From: Cohnella baijiui
GTDB lineage: Bacteria > Bacillota > Bacilli > Paenibacillales > Paenibacillaceae
Reading direction: 5' to 3'
DNA: 64,000 bases
Assembly: GCF_020731285.1 (NCBI RefSeq)
Contig: NZ_JAJFOW010000003.1
Coordinates: 124,001 to 188,000, forward strand
The notes under the pieces: generated by a model
What the model was told of the DNA's origin: nothing
What the model saw: the letters and a program-made list of their open reading frames with translations, nothing else
Databases searched by the model: none
Position numbers and translations under genes: made by a program
Shown here: positions 54,111 through 62,783 of the stretch, piece by piece
Position numbering within the stretch: position 1 is the first letter of the stretch
Layout: each line of letters opens with the position of its first letter

Positions 54111-54130
54111 AAGGCCTCTGGCCTTTTTTT
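54111..54130 (+). terminator. Short hairpin with T-run
   Basis: AAGGCC-TCT-GGCCTT followed by TTTTTT. It stands between the IS remnant and the DUF2075 gene and would shield that gene from upstream transcription. Confidence 0.7.
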
Positions 54131-54404
54131 ATTTCGCCAAGATCCAATAATATTCCTTACTGAGAGCATGGTGAACCACATCAAAAGCAACACATAACTT
54201 TAAAATTATTCAGCTATCGTATATTATGGAAAAAAGATCCTATCCGCTAAGGATTGGAAACTTACATTGAAGAATGTGATGTGTTCTATTCTCTCTTCAT
54301 GTGGGAGACACTAAAACACTTAATTTGTCGACTATCTTACTTTGGTTAAAGATGTTCAGGGTTAGCGGAAATTTTGAATGACACTAACAAGGTGGGGCAC
54401 CGTA

Positions 54405-56291
54405 ATGATCGTATATGAAGCAACAAAGCTTGAATTTATTACGGCTGTATTTATGGATAATGTGGTTGAGCATATTAGTACAAACTTCAAAGAGAAAATT
54501 GGCAAGGTAAATGAAGGAGAAGTGCGGGCTTGGGACAACTCGTTACAGTACATGTATCGGGTACTTGTCGATCCGGAAATTCCGGAGAATGCGGGAGTGG
54601 CTATTGAATTTAAAGTTCCATATACGTCGAAGCGAATCGATTTTCTCATCTCAGGCAAAAGCGATAGCTCAAATTCGGTCATGGTAATTGAACTTAAACA
54701 GTGGGATTCTATAGAGAAGGTGGACGGGAAGGAAGCTATCGTCAAAACTTTCTTAAATAAAGGAATAAGGGAAACACCGCACCCATCGTATCAAGTGTGG
54801 TCCTACTCAACTCTAATTGAAGATTACAACGAAATTGTTCAGAGCGAGAAAATAGAGCTTCATCCCTGTGCCTATCTTCATAACTATCCTATTTCACAAA
54901 ATGATGACCCCATACTAGATCCTATTTATAGCTATTACATAGATCAGGCCCCCATCTTTGCAAAAGGTGATGCGGAAAAACTAAGAGACTTTATCAAGTC
55001 GCATATTAAATATGGTGACGATAAGGAAAATCTCTATCGTATTGAAAGGGGAAGAATTCGTCCCTCCAAATCGTTGCAGGATTCATTGAGCAGCATGTTA
55101 AAAGGTAATCGCGAGTTCAGAATGATTGACGAACAAAAAGTAGTATATGAAGAAGCATTGGTACTCGCCAACAAGGCTCAACGCACGGGACTGAAACAAG
55201 TGCTCATTGTAGAAGGAGGACCGGGCACGGGAAAATCAGTTCTTGCTGTTAATCTGTTGGTTCAATTAACGCAAAAGGGGCTAGTAGCACAGTATGTGAC
55301 TCGCAATTCCGCCCCTAGGAACATCTATGCGGCAAAGTTGTCTGGAGATTTCCGCAAAACACGAATCGATAACCTCTTTAAAGGATCAGGCAGCTACTAT
55401 GAATCTCCAGCAAATGAGTTTGACGCTCTTCTAGTGGACGAGGCTCATCGATTAAATGAAAAGTCCGGTATGTTTCAGAACTTGGGAGAGAATCAAATAA
55501 AGGAAGTCATTCAAGCATCCAAGTTTGCAGTATTCTTTATTGATGAGAGACAACGCGTTACATTAAAGGATATTGGAAGTATCGGTCTGATTGAGAAATT
55601 CGCAGTGGAGCTTGGAGCATCGGTTACGAGAACTGAGCTTACTTCACAATTCCGTTGTGATGGTTCGGATGGATATATTAGTTGGCTGGAAGATGTGCTG
55701 GGTATTCGAGATACGGCTAACTCCAATGACATGGGGATAGACTATGATTTTCGTGTGTATTCTGATCCTCATGAGATGAAGGCTAAGATTGAGGAGTTGA
55801 ATACCGGGAAAAATAAATCAAGAATCGTGGCCGGATATTGTTGGGATTGGTCTAGCGCTTATCGAGATGATGCCTCTTATCATGATATATATATAAAAGA
55901 ATACGGGTTTGGAATGAGCTGGAATCTCAATAACACGGCGACCTGGGCTATCGATGGCAACTCCGTCCATGAAGCGGGTTGTATCCATACATGCCAAGGT
56001 CTCGAGTTCGATTATGTAGGAGTAATTATAGGCAACGATCTTAGGTATAATGATGGGCAACTCATCACGGATTTCAAACAGAGAGCAAAAACAGATCAAT
56101 CACTTAAAGGAATTTCCAAGCTAATAAAGGAAGACAAGCTGAAAGGTGAGAGATTGGCAGACGAAATCATTCGAAACACCTACCGTACCCTTATGACTCG
56201 TGGCCAGAAGGGTTGCTTCATCTATTGTACGGATAAAGGCTTGGAGGAGTATTTTAAAGAAAGACTAGCGAGACTAACTACGGCAGAATGA
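54405..56291 (+). CDS. DUF2075 ATPase with N-terminal PD-(D/E)XK nuclease domain
   Basis: 628 residues. The N-terminal ~200 residues contain RIDFLISG with D79 and VMVIELKQW with E96-x-K98, a PD-(D/E)XK core. The rest is a DUF2075 (PF09848) helicase-like ATPase: Walker A GGPGTGKS (271-278), Walker B ALLVDEAHRLNE near 342-353, FFIDERQRVT, SQFRCDGSDGY and CQGLEFDYVGVIIG. ATG 54405 has AAGGTGGGG eight bases upstream. Nuclease-plus-ATPase fusions of this type fit antiviral or DNA-degradation roles; that is inference from domains and neighbourhood. A second nuclease-like gene follows 95 bases later. Confidence 0.88.
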   Translation: MIVYEATKLEFITAVFMDNVVEHISTNFKEKIGKVNEGEVRAWDNSLQYMYRVLVDPEIPENAGVAIEFKVPYTSKRIDFLISGKSDSSNSVMVIELKQWDSIEKVDGKEAIVKTFLNKGIRETPHPSYQVWSYSTLIEDYNEIVQSEKIELHPCAYLHNYPISQNDDPILDPIYSYYIDQAPIFAKGDAEKLRDFIKSHIKYGDDKENLYRIERGRIRPSKSLQDSLSSMLKGNREFRMIDEQKVVYEEALVLANKAQRTGLKQVLIVEGGPGTGKSVLAVNLLVQLTQKGLVAQYVTRNSAPRNIYAAKLSGDFRKTRIDNLFKGSGSYYESPANEFDALLVDEAHRLNEKSGMFQNLGENQIKEVIQASKFAVFFIDERQRVTLKDIGSIGLIEKFAVELGASVTRTELTSQFRCDGSDGYISWLEDVLGIRDTANSNDMGIDYDFRVYSDPHEMKAKIEELNTGKNKSRIVAGYCWDWSSAYRDDASYHDIYIKEYGFGMSWNLNNTATWAIDGNSVHEAGCIHTCQGLEFDYVGVIIGNDLRYNDGQLITDFKQRAKTDQSLKGISKLIKEDKLKGERLADEIIRNTYRTLMTRGQKGCFIYCTDKGLEEYFKERLARLTTAE

Positions 56292-56386
56292 TTGGGTTGG
56301 CGCTAGCTACAACCACACGCCTGTTTCGACATTGCTTTTTGCATTAATTTCAACCACTGTAACTTTAGATTCCGCTGGAGGACTAC

Positions 56387-57286
56387 ATGAGCGATAAGAT
56401 GATATCTACATCTGCTTTAGCGAAGGAAATGGGCATTCCTGCGAAGATCCTTTTCCAGAGGTTGATGGATGAAGGATGCATTTGTCGTGCAGGCGAAGCT
56501 TGGGAACTGACGGATAAAGGTATAGAACTGGGCGGAACGAGGAAAAACCATCCCCAACATGGCTCATATATTGCTTGGAATGAGTCGATCAGGGACTTTC
56601 TATCGAACAAAAGCAGCTTAGAGAAAGTGGTGACCGCTGTAACACTCAGTAAGCACTTCAGCATATCAAAATTCAGAATCAATCCGATCTTATCGGAGCT
56701 AGGTTTGGTTCAAAAAAATCTTAAGGGTTGGACCGTAACAAAGCTTGGCGAGAGTCTCGGCGGGAAGCAGTTTGAGTATGAGCAAACAGGAATCCCATAT
56801 GTCGGTTGGGATGAACGAATCCTCACTAATCAAAGGCTATTGGAAACAATCAGTGCTGTAAAAGGTATAGCGGTTCTGGACGAAGATGTAGTAGAGAAAC
56901 CTATGGAGTCTCAACAGTCGGAGCTGAGCGGATTTCGAGAGAGGTTTGAGGCGAAGCATCGCGCGGCGGATGGCCATTATGTTCGCTCTCGTGCAGAGAT
57001 GTTGATCGACAACTGGCTTTATATGTCGGAAATAGCACATGCTTATGAGCGGAGACTACCGGTGGAAGAAGAGGCTTACTGTGATTTTTACCTGCCTGTA
57101 GGAAAAGTGTACATAGAGTTCTGGGGCCTAGAGAACAACGAACGCTATACAGAACGCAAGAAAGAGAAGCTAAGCATCTATGCGAAGTATGGATTTAACT
57201 TGATCGAGCTAGATAATCGTGATATCGAAAATCTGGATGACCTGCTTCCAAAGAAGTTGCTGAAATTCGGTATTCAGGCATATTAG
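56387..57286 (+). CDS. Winged-helix / Vsr-fold nuclease-like protein
   Basis: 299 residues. The N-terminal half looks like two small helix-turn-helix units (STSALAKEMGIPAKILFQRL; TLSKHFSISKFRINPILSEL). The C-terminal third has a nuclease-like core: SRAEMLIDNWLYMSEIAHAY, ERRLPVEEEAYCDFYLP with D233, YIEFWGL with E244, and KYGFNLIELDNRDIENLDD, the strand order of Vsr and related PD-(D/E)XK enzymes. The usual catalytic Lys is replaced by Trp in E-F-W, which is also seen in some relatives. Likely expressed with the DUF2075 gene. Function unknown. Confidence 0.75.
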   Translation: MSDKMISTSALAKEMGIPAKILFQRLMDEGCICRAGEAWELTDKGIELGGTRKNHPQHGSYIAWNESIRDFLSNKSSLEKVVTAVTLSKHFSISKFRINPILSELGLVQKNLKGWTVTKLGESLGGKQFEYEQTGIPYVGWDERILTNQRLLETISAVKGIAVLDEDVVEKPMESQQSELSGFRERFEAKHRAADGHYVRSRAEMLIDNWLYMSEIAHAYERRLPVEEEAYCDFYLPVGKVYIEFWGLENNERYTERKKEKLSIYAKYGFNLIELDNRDIENLDDLLPKKLLKFGIQAY

Positions 57287-57317
57287 ACAATACTGAGGAG
57301 TTCCCATTGCCAGAGGA

Positions 57318-57533
57318 GTTATAATAGAAAATATTTATACGATAAGAATGTAACCGATACGGAAGAAAAGGTACTACTTGAGCCTTATTACTATGTGCCT
57401 AATTACAAGACCCCTAGATATTATCAGCGTTATCGATTAATCGAACAGTGGATGCAATAGCAAAAGGACAAAATCGAGTATTATTGGTTTGTGCCATTGG
57501 AACGGGAAAAACCATTTGGCAGCGGCTATAGCG
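57318..57533 (+). pseudogene. Decayed type I restriction subunit R (HsdR)
   Basis: Two short frames fit the helicase entry of HsdR: NVTDTEEKVLLEPYYYVPNY ending TPRYYQ, then one frame over, INRTVDAIAKGQNRVLLVCA followed by IGTGKT, a Walker A with Ile for Thr. Stops and the shift make it non-functional; nothing of HsdM or HsdS is visible. Remnant of an older restriction system in the island. Confidence 0.65.
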
Positions 57534-57629
57534 ACATCGTTCGGTTATTACTCTATGTTGAGAGAATTGAACTATTAGTTTTTGTTTAAATGCAATCAGA
57601 TATACTTACAGAATAGCGAGGAGATACAA

Positions 57630-58628
57630 TTGCCGATCATCCATTACGCAAAACTTAATGTCAATTCACACATCTATGATGTTTATGAAAAGAAGATAAG
57701 TCTTGAAGATATTCTAAGCTCTTTATACGCTAAAGTTAGTGATACATTTGATTACGAAAAAGTTATTACTAAGACGGTAGAGATTGATGGGGAGCAACGC
57801 ACTATCAATCAGGTTGAGATATACAATTTTGCAGAAATTGATAAGAATATAGATGGTCATGCTAAAAGGATAACTGGAAAACTAGTTAGAAGAATGCCTG
57901 TGAAAAGTGAAGAATTTGATCATGCCACTAGGACTGTAAAGGAAGTTGTGTATGAGAATAATTCTGTAAGTACCTTGTTTTATTTTGATTTAGAAAATGA
58001 AATTGTAACTTTTATTGAACGGCAAAAACTAGGCTATAATCAATTTCTAGAGGCTTTTAAGATGTTGATTAATAAAATGGATAATACTATAGGGTATGAA
58101 GTGTATTTCTTGAAAGATCCATTCAGTATACAAGAGAGACTCGAGTCAGCATACAAGATAAATAGGATTAAATCAGTTACTATTCCGCCTAATGTTAACG
58201 AAAGACACTTAAAAAGGCTTTACGATCTTGATCTAAAAAGAATGAAAGAAGGGAATATTGCTAAAAAAACACTAGAAATTGAAGTTAATGAAAAAAGTAA
58301 TGAAGGAATAAATAAGAACTCAATCGAGGTAGCTAGAATAGTTAGTCTTAATGATGCATTTGATAAATATGCCCCAGGATATGGGAGGTTGGAAATAGAT
58401 GGGGAAAACTCGGATGGAACCCCTTTTAAATACGATTCTGAAAAAGATTCAACGTATAAAACACATATTATGGATCATGACAAACGAAGCCTTTTTAAGT
58501 TTATAGAACTCAGTAAAAAGGGAGTCTCCGTTTTCCTTGCTAAAATCACAATGAAAAAATTTGAAAGCGATACAGACAAGAAATCTTCATTAGTAATAAA
58601 AGAAGAGGACCACTTAGGATATGATTAA
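57630..58628 (+). CDS. Unrecognised soluble protein of a two-gene cassette
   Basis: 332 residues, not recognised. TTG 57630 follows AGGAG; upstream in-frame ATG 57582 has no RBS. Predicted soluble, mixed alpha/beta, Lys/Glu-rich; features include ITKTVEIDGEQRTINQVEIY, the strand-rich NNSVSTLFYFDLENEIVTFI, and SVTIPPNVNERHLKRLYDLD, then LKRMKEGNI. No nuclease, ATPase or protease motif visible. Its last codons overlap the next gene's ATG by eight bases, so it is coupled to a four-helix membrane protein. AT-rich like the rest of the island. Position suggests an anti-phage or toxin-type role (inference). Confidence 0.75.
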   Translation: MPIIHYAKLNVNSHIYDVYEKKISLEDILSSLYAKVSDTFDYEKVITKTVEIDGEQRTINQVEIYNFAEIDKNIDGHAKRITGKLVRRMPVKSEEFDHATRTVKEVVYENNSVSTLFYFDLENEIVTFIERQKLGYNQFLEAFKMLINKMDNTIGYEVYFLKDPFSIQERLESAYKINRIKSVTIPPNVNERHLKRLYDLDLKRMKEGNIAKKTLEIEVNEKSNEGINKNSIEVARIVSLNDAFDKYAPGYGRLEIDGENSDGTPFKYDSEKDSTYKTHIMDHDKRSLFKFIELSKKGVSVFLAKITMKKFESDTDKKSSLVIKEEDHLGYD

Positions 58629-59196
58629 GGAATATTCCGATAAAGAACTGTATAAAATATCATTTGAAAAAAGGACTCCATTACTTGATATTAGTACATA
58701 TGAAGTCAAAGTAGCCTGTACGGTATCGTTATTCTTGTTGATAGTGGTAGCATGTATTTTACGGTATAACGGAAATCTCCAGTTGTTTATTGGAGGCATA
58801 CGGGATCTAGTACTATATGCAACGTTTGGTTTGCTAGGAGTGCTTGGTTTTTTAATTAGCGGTCTAGCTATCATTGCATCTTCAGTAGGAAAGAAAATTA
58901 CAAAAAATATTATTACAGTGGGTAATTTAGAGTCTTTACTTGCCGTTCTTTATAGTTTTAAATATATTGGAACTGTTATAGGTTTTCAAATAATAGGTTT
59001 TGTGATTGCTTATATATTACTGTACGTAGAGAGTGAATTTTACACATCACTTTTTTTAATTTACTTCTTCATTACCTCTTATTTATTTGTGTTTACCGTT
59101 TTTTATATAATTTCCTTATTGCGTACTTGTATTGATGTTTTTATTTTGTCATATAACTATAGTGAGTTAGTGGATAATACTAGTGATATTGAATAA
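58621..59196 (+). CDS. Four-helix membrane protein of the same cassette
   Basis: 191 residues. Hydrophobic segments at about 28-47, 58-86, 108-134 and 140-170, short loops and charged ends; no catalytic motif. Overlaps the soluble partner's stop. Membrane effectors with a soluble sensor are a common layout in abortive-infection systems, but nothing here proves it. Unrecognised family. Confidence 0.72.
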   Translation: MIKEYSDKELYKISFEKRTPLLDISTYEVKVACTVSLFLLIVVACILRYNGNLQLFIGGIRDLVLYATFGLLGVLGFLISGLAIIASSVGKKITKNIITVGNLESLLAVLYSFKYIGTVIGFQIIGFVIAYILLYVESEFYTSLFLIYFFITSYLFVFTVFYIISLLRTCIDVFILSYNYSELVDNTSDIE

Positions 59197-59528
59197 TTAT
59201 ACTTTTGAACGTACGGAATATACTTCTACAAACAAGATAAACGATAGTAAATTCAGAACATTTATCAATCTGATTGACAATATGGATTTAAGAGAAGGCT
59301 AGAAACGTTTTATGGAGTTCGCTAAAAATTGTGGAATCATTGTACTAAATTATGGAGAGTCGATATCGTCAAGGGATCAGGGGTAAGGCTGCTCTGGTCT
59401 ATTTTTTTTGACTTGTTTTGGTTTGAGTAGAGATTGACTTTTCTATATGAATATCATAATATTCAATATGAATAAAAAATAAAAAATTTGTCTTTTATTT
59501 ATCGAATTGAATAAAAGAGGTGATGTTC
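59197..59528. other. Intergenic region with promoter/operator of the XRE gene
   Basis: About 330 AT-rich bases. Contains only very short open frames, the inverted repeat at 59449-59464 and the AAAGAGGTG RBS of the XRE gene. A T-run near 59402 may end transcription of the preceding cassette. Confidence 0.5.
59449..59464. promoter_or_regulatory. Inverted repeat, likely XRE operator
   Basis: GAATATCATAATATTC is a perfect 6-bp inverted repeat with a 4-base spacer, 65 bases before the XRE gene; a third ATATGAAT half-site follows at 59466. Typical of autoregulation by Cro/CI-like proteins. Confidence 0.55.
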
Positions 59529-60344
59529 GTGGATCAAAAAACGATTATTGGAATGCGGCTAAAGGAAATTAGGGAAAAGAAAAAAATTGAGAAAGCCGAG
59601 GCGGCGGAGAAGCTTGATGTTAACTATAGCACTTATTCTAATTGGGAGGCTGGAAATCGAGAACCGTCGGCAGAAATGCTCAGCAAGTTAGCAACCTTTT
59701 ATCGGGTATCTCTAGACTACTTGTATGGAAGAGATTCTGAATATGATTTGGAAAGAGATGGCGACGTTAACACAGGTCCGTTAGCGGGTGTTATTAGAGA
59801 AGTTAAAAAGGCATGGAATGAACGGGATCGAACAGTAAGGATTAAATTACCTTGGTATGAGAAGCTTCTGGAGGAAGCAGGCCATGATCCGAATAGAGTT
59901 AATTTTATATTAAATCGTTTGATATCTAACCACTATCAGCAAATCGAAAAAGATCACCAAAAAAAATTGCGACAATTGGAACAAGAAGAAGCACTGGAGG
60001 ACTACTATAATTTTTTAGAGCGACTTTTAGAAGTAACTAAAAAAGGAAGTATTGAAATTGGTATAACCAATGGGCGCGTTGGGAAAGAAACAAGTCAGGA
60101 TGTTTATCGTTTATTGGATTACGACATCTCCATGCAATACAAATATCTCACTCTAAAATTGGAGAGAAATGGAGAAAAGTGGCCCATTACATTTAATTCC
60201 ATCAAAGATATCAAATTTTTGGATTGTAGCCACGAAGAAGATGGCAGAATGAAGACATGGATTTATATGCCTAGTGAAACATGGCGGTTTTATCTGAGCT
60301 ATAAGGTTAGCGATATAAAAACTAGTTATAAAGAAAAGGATTAA
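59529..60344 (+). CDS. XRE-family regulator with long C-terminal domain
   Basis: 271 residues. Helix-turn-helix at about 8-62: MRLKEIREKKKIEKAEAAEK, LDVNYSTYSNWEAGNREPSA, then FYRVSLDYLYGRDSE. The C-terminal two-thirds is a coiled, charged region and a small beta domain (KYLTLKLERNGEKWPITFNS) with no recognised function. GTG 59529 follows AAAGAGGTG; in-frame ATG 59523 overlaps the RBS. May control the adjacent cassette or island; a repeat upstream suggests self-control. Confidence 0.82.
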   Translation: MDQKTIIGMRLKEIREKKKIEKAEAAEKLDVNYSTYSNWEAGNREPSAEMLSKLATFYRVSLDYLYGRDSEYDLERDGDVNTGPLAGVIREVKKAWNERDRTVRIKLPWYEKLLEEAGHDPNRVNFILNRLISNHYQQIEKDHQKKLRQLEQEEALEDYYNFLERLLEVTKKGSIEIGITNGRVGKETSQDVYRLLDYDISMQYKYLTLKLERNGEKWPITFNSIKDIKFLDCSHEEDGRMKTWIYMPSETWRFYLSYKVSDIKTSYKEKD

Positions 60345-60430
60345 TTGGTGTAAAAAAGACGTAGAGAGTTGGCCGGGTAGACAGCTGTACCCGTTTTACT
60401 ACGCCGACGCAGCCCGGCGACAAGGGATGC

Positions 60431-60745
60431 GCCGACGTGACCAGCGTCGGCAAGTCGTTCGGCCGCGTGCGGATTGACGGTGCTGTTCGAGCCGGAGCCG
60501 GGCCAGCGCGGGCCTCCGTGCCCGATCATCGACGCATGTGAGGGCTGCAAGCTGCAGTATTGGGACCATGGGGCGCAACTGCGTTGGAATCGGTAGTACG
60601 TCGCCGACAACCTGGCGGGCGACGAGGTGTAGGCGCATGATGGGCGGCACCCGTCGTCGTCCAACCGATCTGCGGATGGACGAGCCGTGGTGCTGCCGCT
60701 ACAAAGCCCCGTATAGCTGCTCATGGCCAGAACTGTAGGTGACCT
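60431..60745 (+). pseudogene. Decayed 23S rRNA (uracil-5-)-methyltransferase, RlmCD type
   Basis: Pieces in several frames: ADVTSVGKSFGRVRIDG (TRAM-like start), CPIIDACEGCKLQYWDHGAQ with the C-x2-C iron-sulphur pattern, and TDLRMDEPWCCRYKAPYS, the family's GMxxPWxYRNK segment. Stops and frameshifts separate them and the catalytic half is missing. It is GC-rich, unlike the neighbouring AT-rich genes, so it probably belonged to the host chromosome before insertion of the island. Confidence 0.7.
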
Positions 60746-60870
60746 CTACCGGTCCCGGTGGAGGAGGCAATGCGAATGAATAGCAATTCGCCTTCGCCAA
60801 TCGGAAGGAGTATGGGCAAATGATAACAGCAGTCAGTCAGCTTAGGCAAGTGATTGGCACCTAAATCCGA

Positions 60871-61080
60871 TCACAACTCATCTACTTTTCTTCTATCTCT
60901 CCACTCTTCAATTTCACGAGGGTCAACGTCTAGAATTTCGCAAATATGTAGAGCGATGTTGACCGTCGGCGCACTTATACCATGTTCAATATTTTGATAA
61001 TGCTTCAGCGAAACATTGATCGCACGGCTCACTTGCTCTTGAGTGAAGCCTTTTTTGTTTCTTGCTTCAATCAGCTTCAT
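60871..61080 (-). CDS. Small XRE-family DNA-binding protein
   Basis: 69 residues, almost only a Cro/CI helix-turn-helix: KLIEARNKKGFTQEQVSRAI, then NVSLKHYQNIEHGISAPTVN and ICEILDVDPREIEEW. A stand-alone repressor-like protein, possibly phage- or element-derived. Starts with ATG 61080 behind AAGGAGTG. Divergent from the Spo0E-like gene. Confidence 0.85.
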   Translation of the reverse strand: MKLIEARNKKGFTQEQVSRAINVSLKHYQNIEHGISAPTVNIALHICEILDVDPREIEEWRDRRKVDEL

Positions 61081-61241
61081 AGTTAGCGAAACACTCCTTA
61101 CTGCATTTCTATCATCGTAGACAATTCGAGAAATTTTGGTGACAAACTATAATTGGCGAATTATAATTCGTATAATGAGGTTTGTAAGGGAGCTACTTGA
61201 AGCAGTTAGCAATCAAACAATGAAGCAAAGGGAGGCCAACC

Positions 61242-61427
61242 ATGCACCATCTACTTCATAAGTATGAGGAGGAAAAGCGAAAGCTAAACGAGCTGGGGAG
61301 TAAATCTCTGGAGCAGGGGATCCCTTTGTTCAAGAATGAGGCAGTTCAAGCTCAGAGCCGGAAGGTAGACGAGCTGATTGTCCAATTCCATCAGAAGAAG
61401 GTCGGACGTGAGCAGCAGCTACGCTAA
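61242..61427 (+). CDS. Spo0E-like small protein
   Basis: 61 residues, helical: YEEEKRKLNELGSKSLEQGI, then VQAQSRKVDELIVQFHQKK. The SxxxD pattern in QSRKVDELI resembles the SQELD motif of Spo0E-type aspartyl-phosphate phosphatases, which dephosphorylate Spo0A~P. The first helix is shorter and more charged than in B. subtilis members, so the call is tentative. AAGGGAGG RBS. Confidence 0.65.
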   Translation: MHHLLHKYEEEKRKLNELGSKSLEQGIPLFKNEAVQAQSRKVDELIVQFHQKKVGREQQLR

Positions 61428-61458
61428 AAAGAATGGACACCAGGAAAGGGAGAGGTAG

Positions 61459-61628
61459 ATGGACTTTCCGTCGTGGTTCCAGAGTGCGATTCAGCAGCGG
61501 CTGGATGCCAGGACAAGCATCATCTGAAGCGAGCGCTGGAGCATGAACGCATGTACCTGCAAGGCATGAGAGACGGCGTGCAGCTGGTCATGGCGCTCCT
61601 GGCTGATTCGTTTCCAGAAAATAAATAA
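61459..61628 (+). pseudogene. Frameshifted small conserved gene
   Basis: ATG 61459 (after GAGAGG) gives MDFPSWFQSAIQQRLDARTS and II, then stop; another frame, starting two bases later, gives RALEHERMYLQGMRDGVQLV followed by MALLADSFPENK. The two fit as one small protein of about 60 residues broken by a frameshift. A stem-loop terminator follows. Function unknown. Confidence 0.5.
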
Positions 61629-61644
61629 TGATTTCCATCACAAA

Positions 61645-61678
61645 CAAGCCCCCAATCTCAATCGAGATCGGGGGCTTG
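61645..61678 (+). terminator. Strong stem-loop terminator
   Basis: CAAGCCCCCAATCTC and GAGATCGGGGGCTTG, loop of four, followed by CTTGTGTT. The stem has one internal mismatch. Marks the end of the Spo0E-like/small-gene unit and shields the ArsR gene. Confidence 0.8.
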
Positions 61679-61793
61679 CTTGTGTTACAATGGGAAAAGT
61701 TGGGCAGGCGCTAACTAACCACTATGTACAAATAAACCCATTTCAATTAATCTAAATATTATGTTATAAATTTTAAAAAAAGGAGGGCTTGAT

Positions 61794-62732
61794 TTGCTGG
61801 AACTATCTATCAACGATCCGAATGAACTGGTGAAGGTAGCTCATGCCCTAGCCTCCCATACCAGGCTGAAAATTATCAAGCTGCTGCTGAATCATAATAA
61901 TATCAATGTCAATGAAATCGGCGAAAAGCTCAAAATACCGGTATCTACCGCAGGCGTAAACGTGAAGGTCCTGGAAGAAGCGGGGCTTATCTTGACGGAG
62001 GTCCTGCCTGCAAGCCGCGGCGCCATGAAGGTGTGCAGAAGGAACTTCGACGACGTGAGAGTGATTTTGAACCCGATTAAAGGATACAAAAATACGGACC
62101 AAATCTACGAAATCGAAATGCCGATCGGCCATTTTGTGGACGTCGACGTCCAATCGACATGCGGAATCGCCAATACCCAAGCCATGATCATTCCCGAAGA
62201 CGACCCTTCGAATTTCTTTTTTCCCGAGTGCAGAACGGCTGAGATGATATGGTTCCGACAAGGCTGGATGGAATATCGGTTCCCTCGGTCGATTCCGCAT
62301 AACATTCACATCAAATCGATCGAATTCTCCCTGGAATTGTGTTCGGAAGCGCCCAACTTTAACAACGATTGGCCGTCGGACATTACGGTATGGATCAATA
62401 ACGTCGAGATCGGTACCTGGACGTCGCCGGGCGACTTCGGCGATCATAGAGGCAAGAACAACCCGGAATGGTGGCATGACACCAGCACGCAGTACGGCCT
62501 ATTGAAGACATTTAGGGTAGACACTCATCGCAGCACGGTGGACAACCACAAAATTTCCGACGTTACCTTGCAAGATCTGCAGCTTCATTCGTTCCCCTAT
62601 ATCCGCTTTAAGATCGGCGTCAAGCCGGATGCCGTTAACAAAGGCGGCGTGAATCTATTCGGCCGCGGATTCGGAGATTACGATCAGGACATTATCATGA
62701 AGCTTCATTACGAGCCGAACGAGAAGGATTGA
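61794..62732 (+). CDS. ArsR-type regulator with large C-terminal ligand domain
   Basis: 312 residues. Winged helix at about 5-90 (VKVAHALASHTRLKIIKLLL; EKLKIPVSTAGVNVKVLEEA), then a beta-rich C-terminal domain of about 200 residues (GWMEYRFPRSIPHNIHIKSI, WPSDITVWINNVEIGTWTSP, PYIRFKIGVKPDAVNKGG), resembling a jelly-roll carbohydrate-binding fold. Starts with TTG 61794 after AAGGAGGG. Found upstream of a sugar-binding protein gene, so it probably regulates that importer in response to a sugar. GC-rich like host genes. Confidence 0.82.
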   Translation: MLELSINDPNELVKVAHALASHTRLKIIKLLLNHNNINVNEIGEKLKIPVSTAGVNVKVLEEAGLILTEVLPASRGAMKVCRRNFDDVRVILNPIKGYKNTDQIYEIEMPIGHFVDVDVQSTCGIANTQAMIIPEDDPSNFFFPECRTAEMIWFRQGWMEYRFPRSIPHNIHIKSIEFSLELCSEAPNFNNDWPSDITVWINNVEIGTWTSPGDFGDHRGKNNPEWWHDTSTQYGLLKTFRVDTHRSTVDNHKISDVTLQDLQLHSFPYIRFKIGVKPDAVNKGGVNLFGRGFGDYDQDIIMKLHYEPNEKD

Positions 62733-62759
62733 AGGATAAACAACAAAAAGTCTGTTACT

Positions 62760-62783
62760 AATGGCGCAACAGCGCCATTTTTT
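62760..62783 (+). terminator. Intrinsic terminator after the ArsR gene
   Basis: AATGGCGC, AACA loop, GCGCCATT, then TTTTTT, 27 bases beyond the stop. About 240 bases follow before the next gene, presumably with its promoter. Confidence 0.88.
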
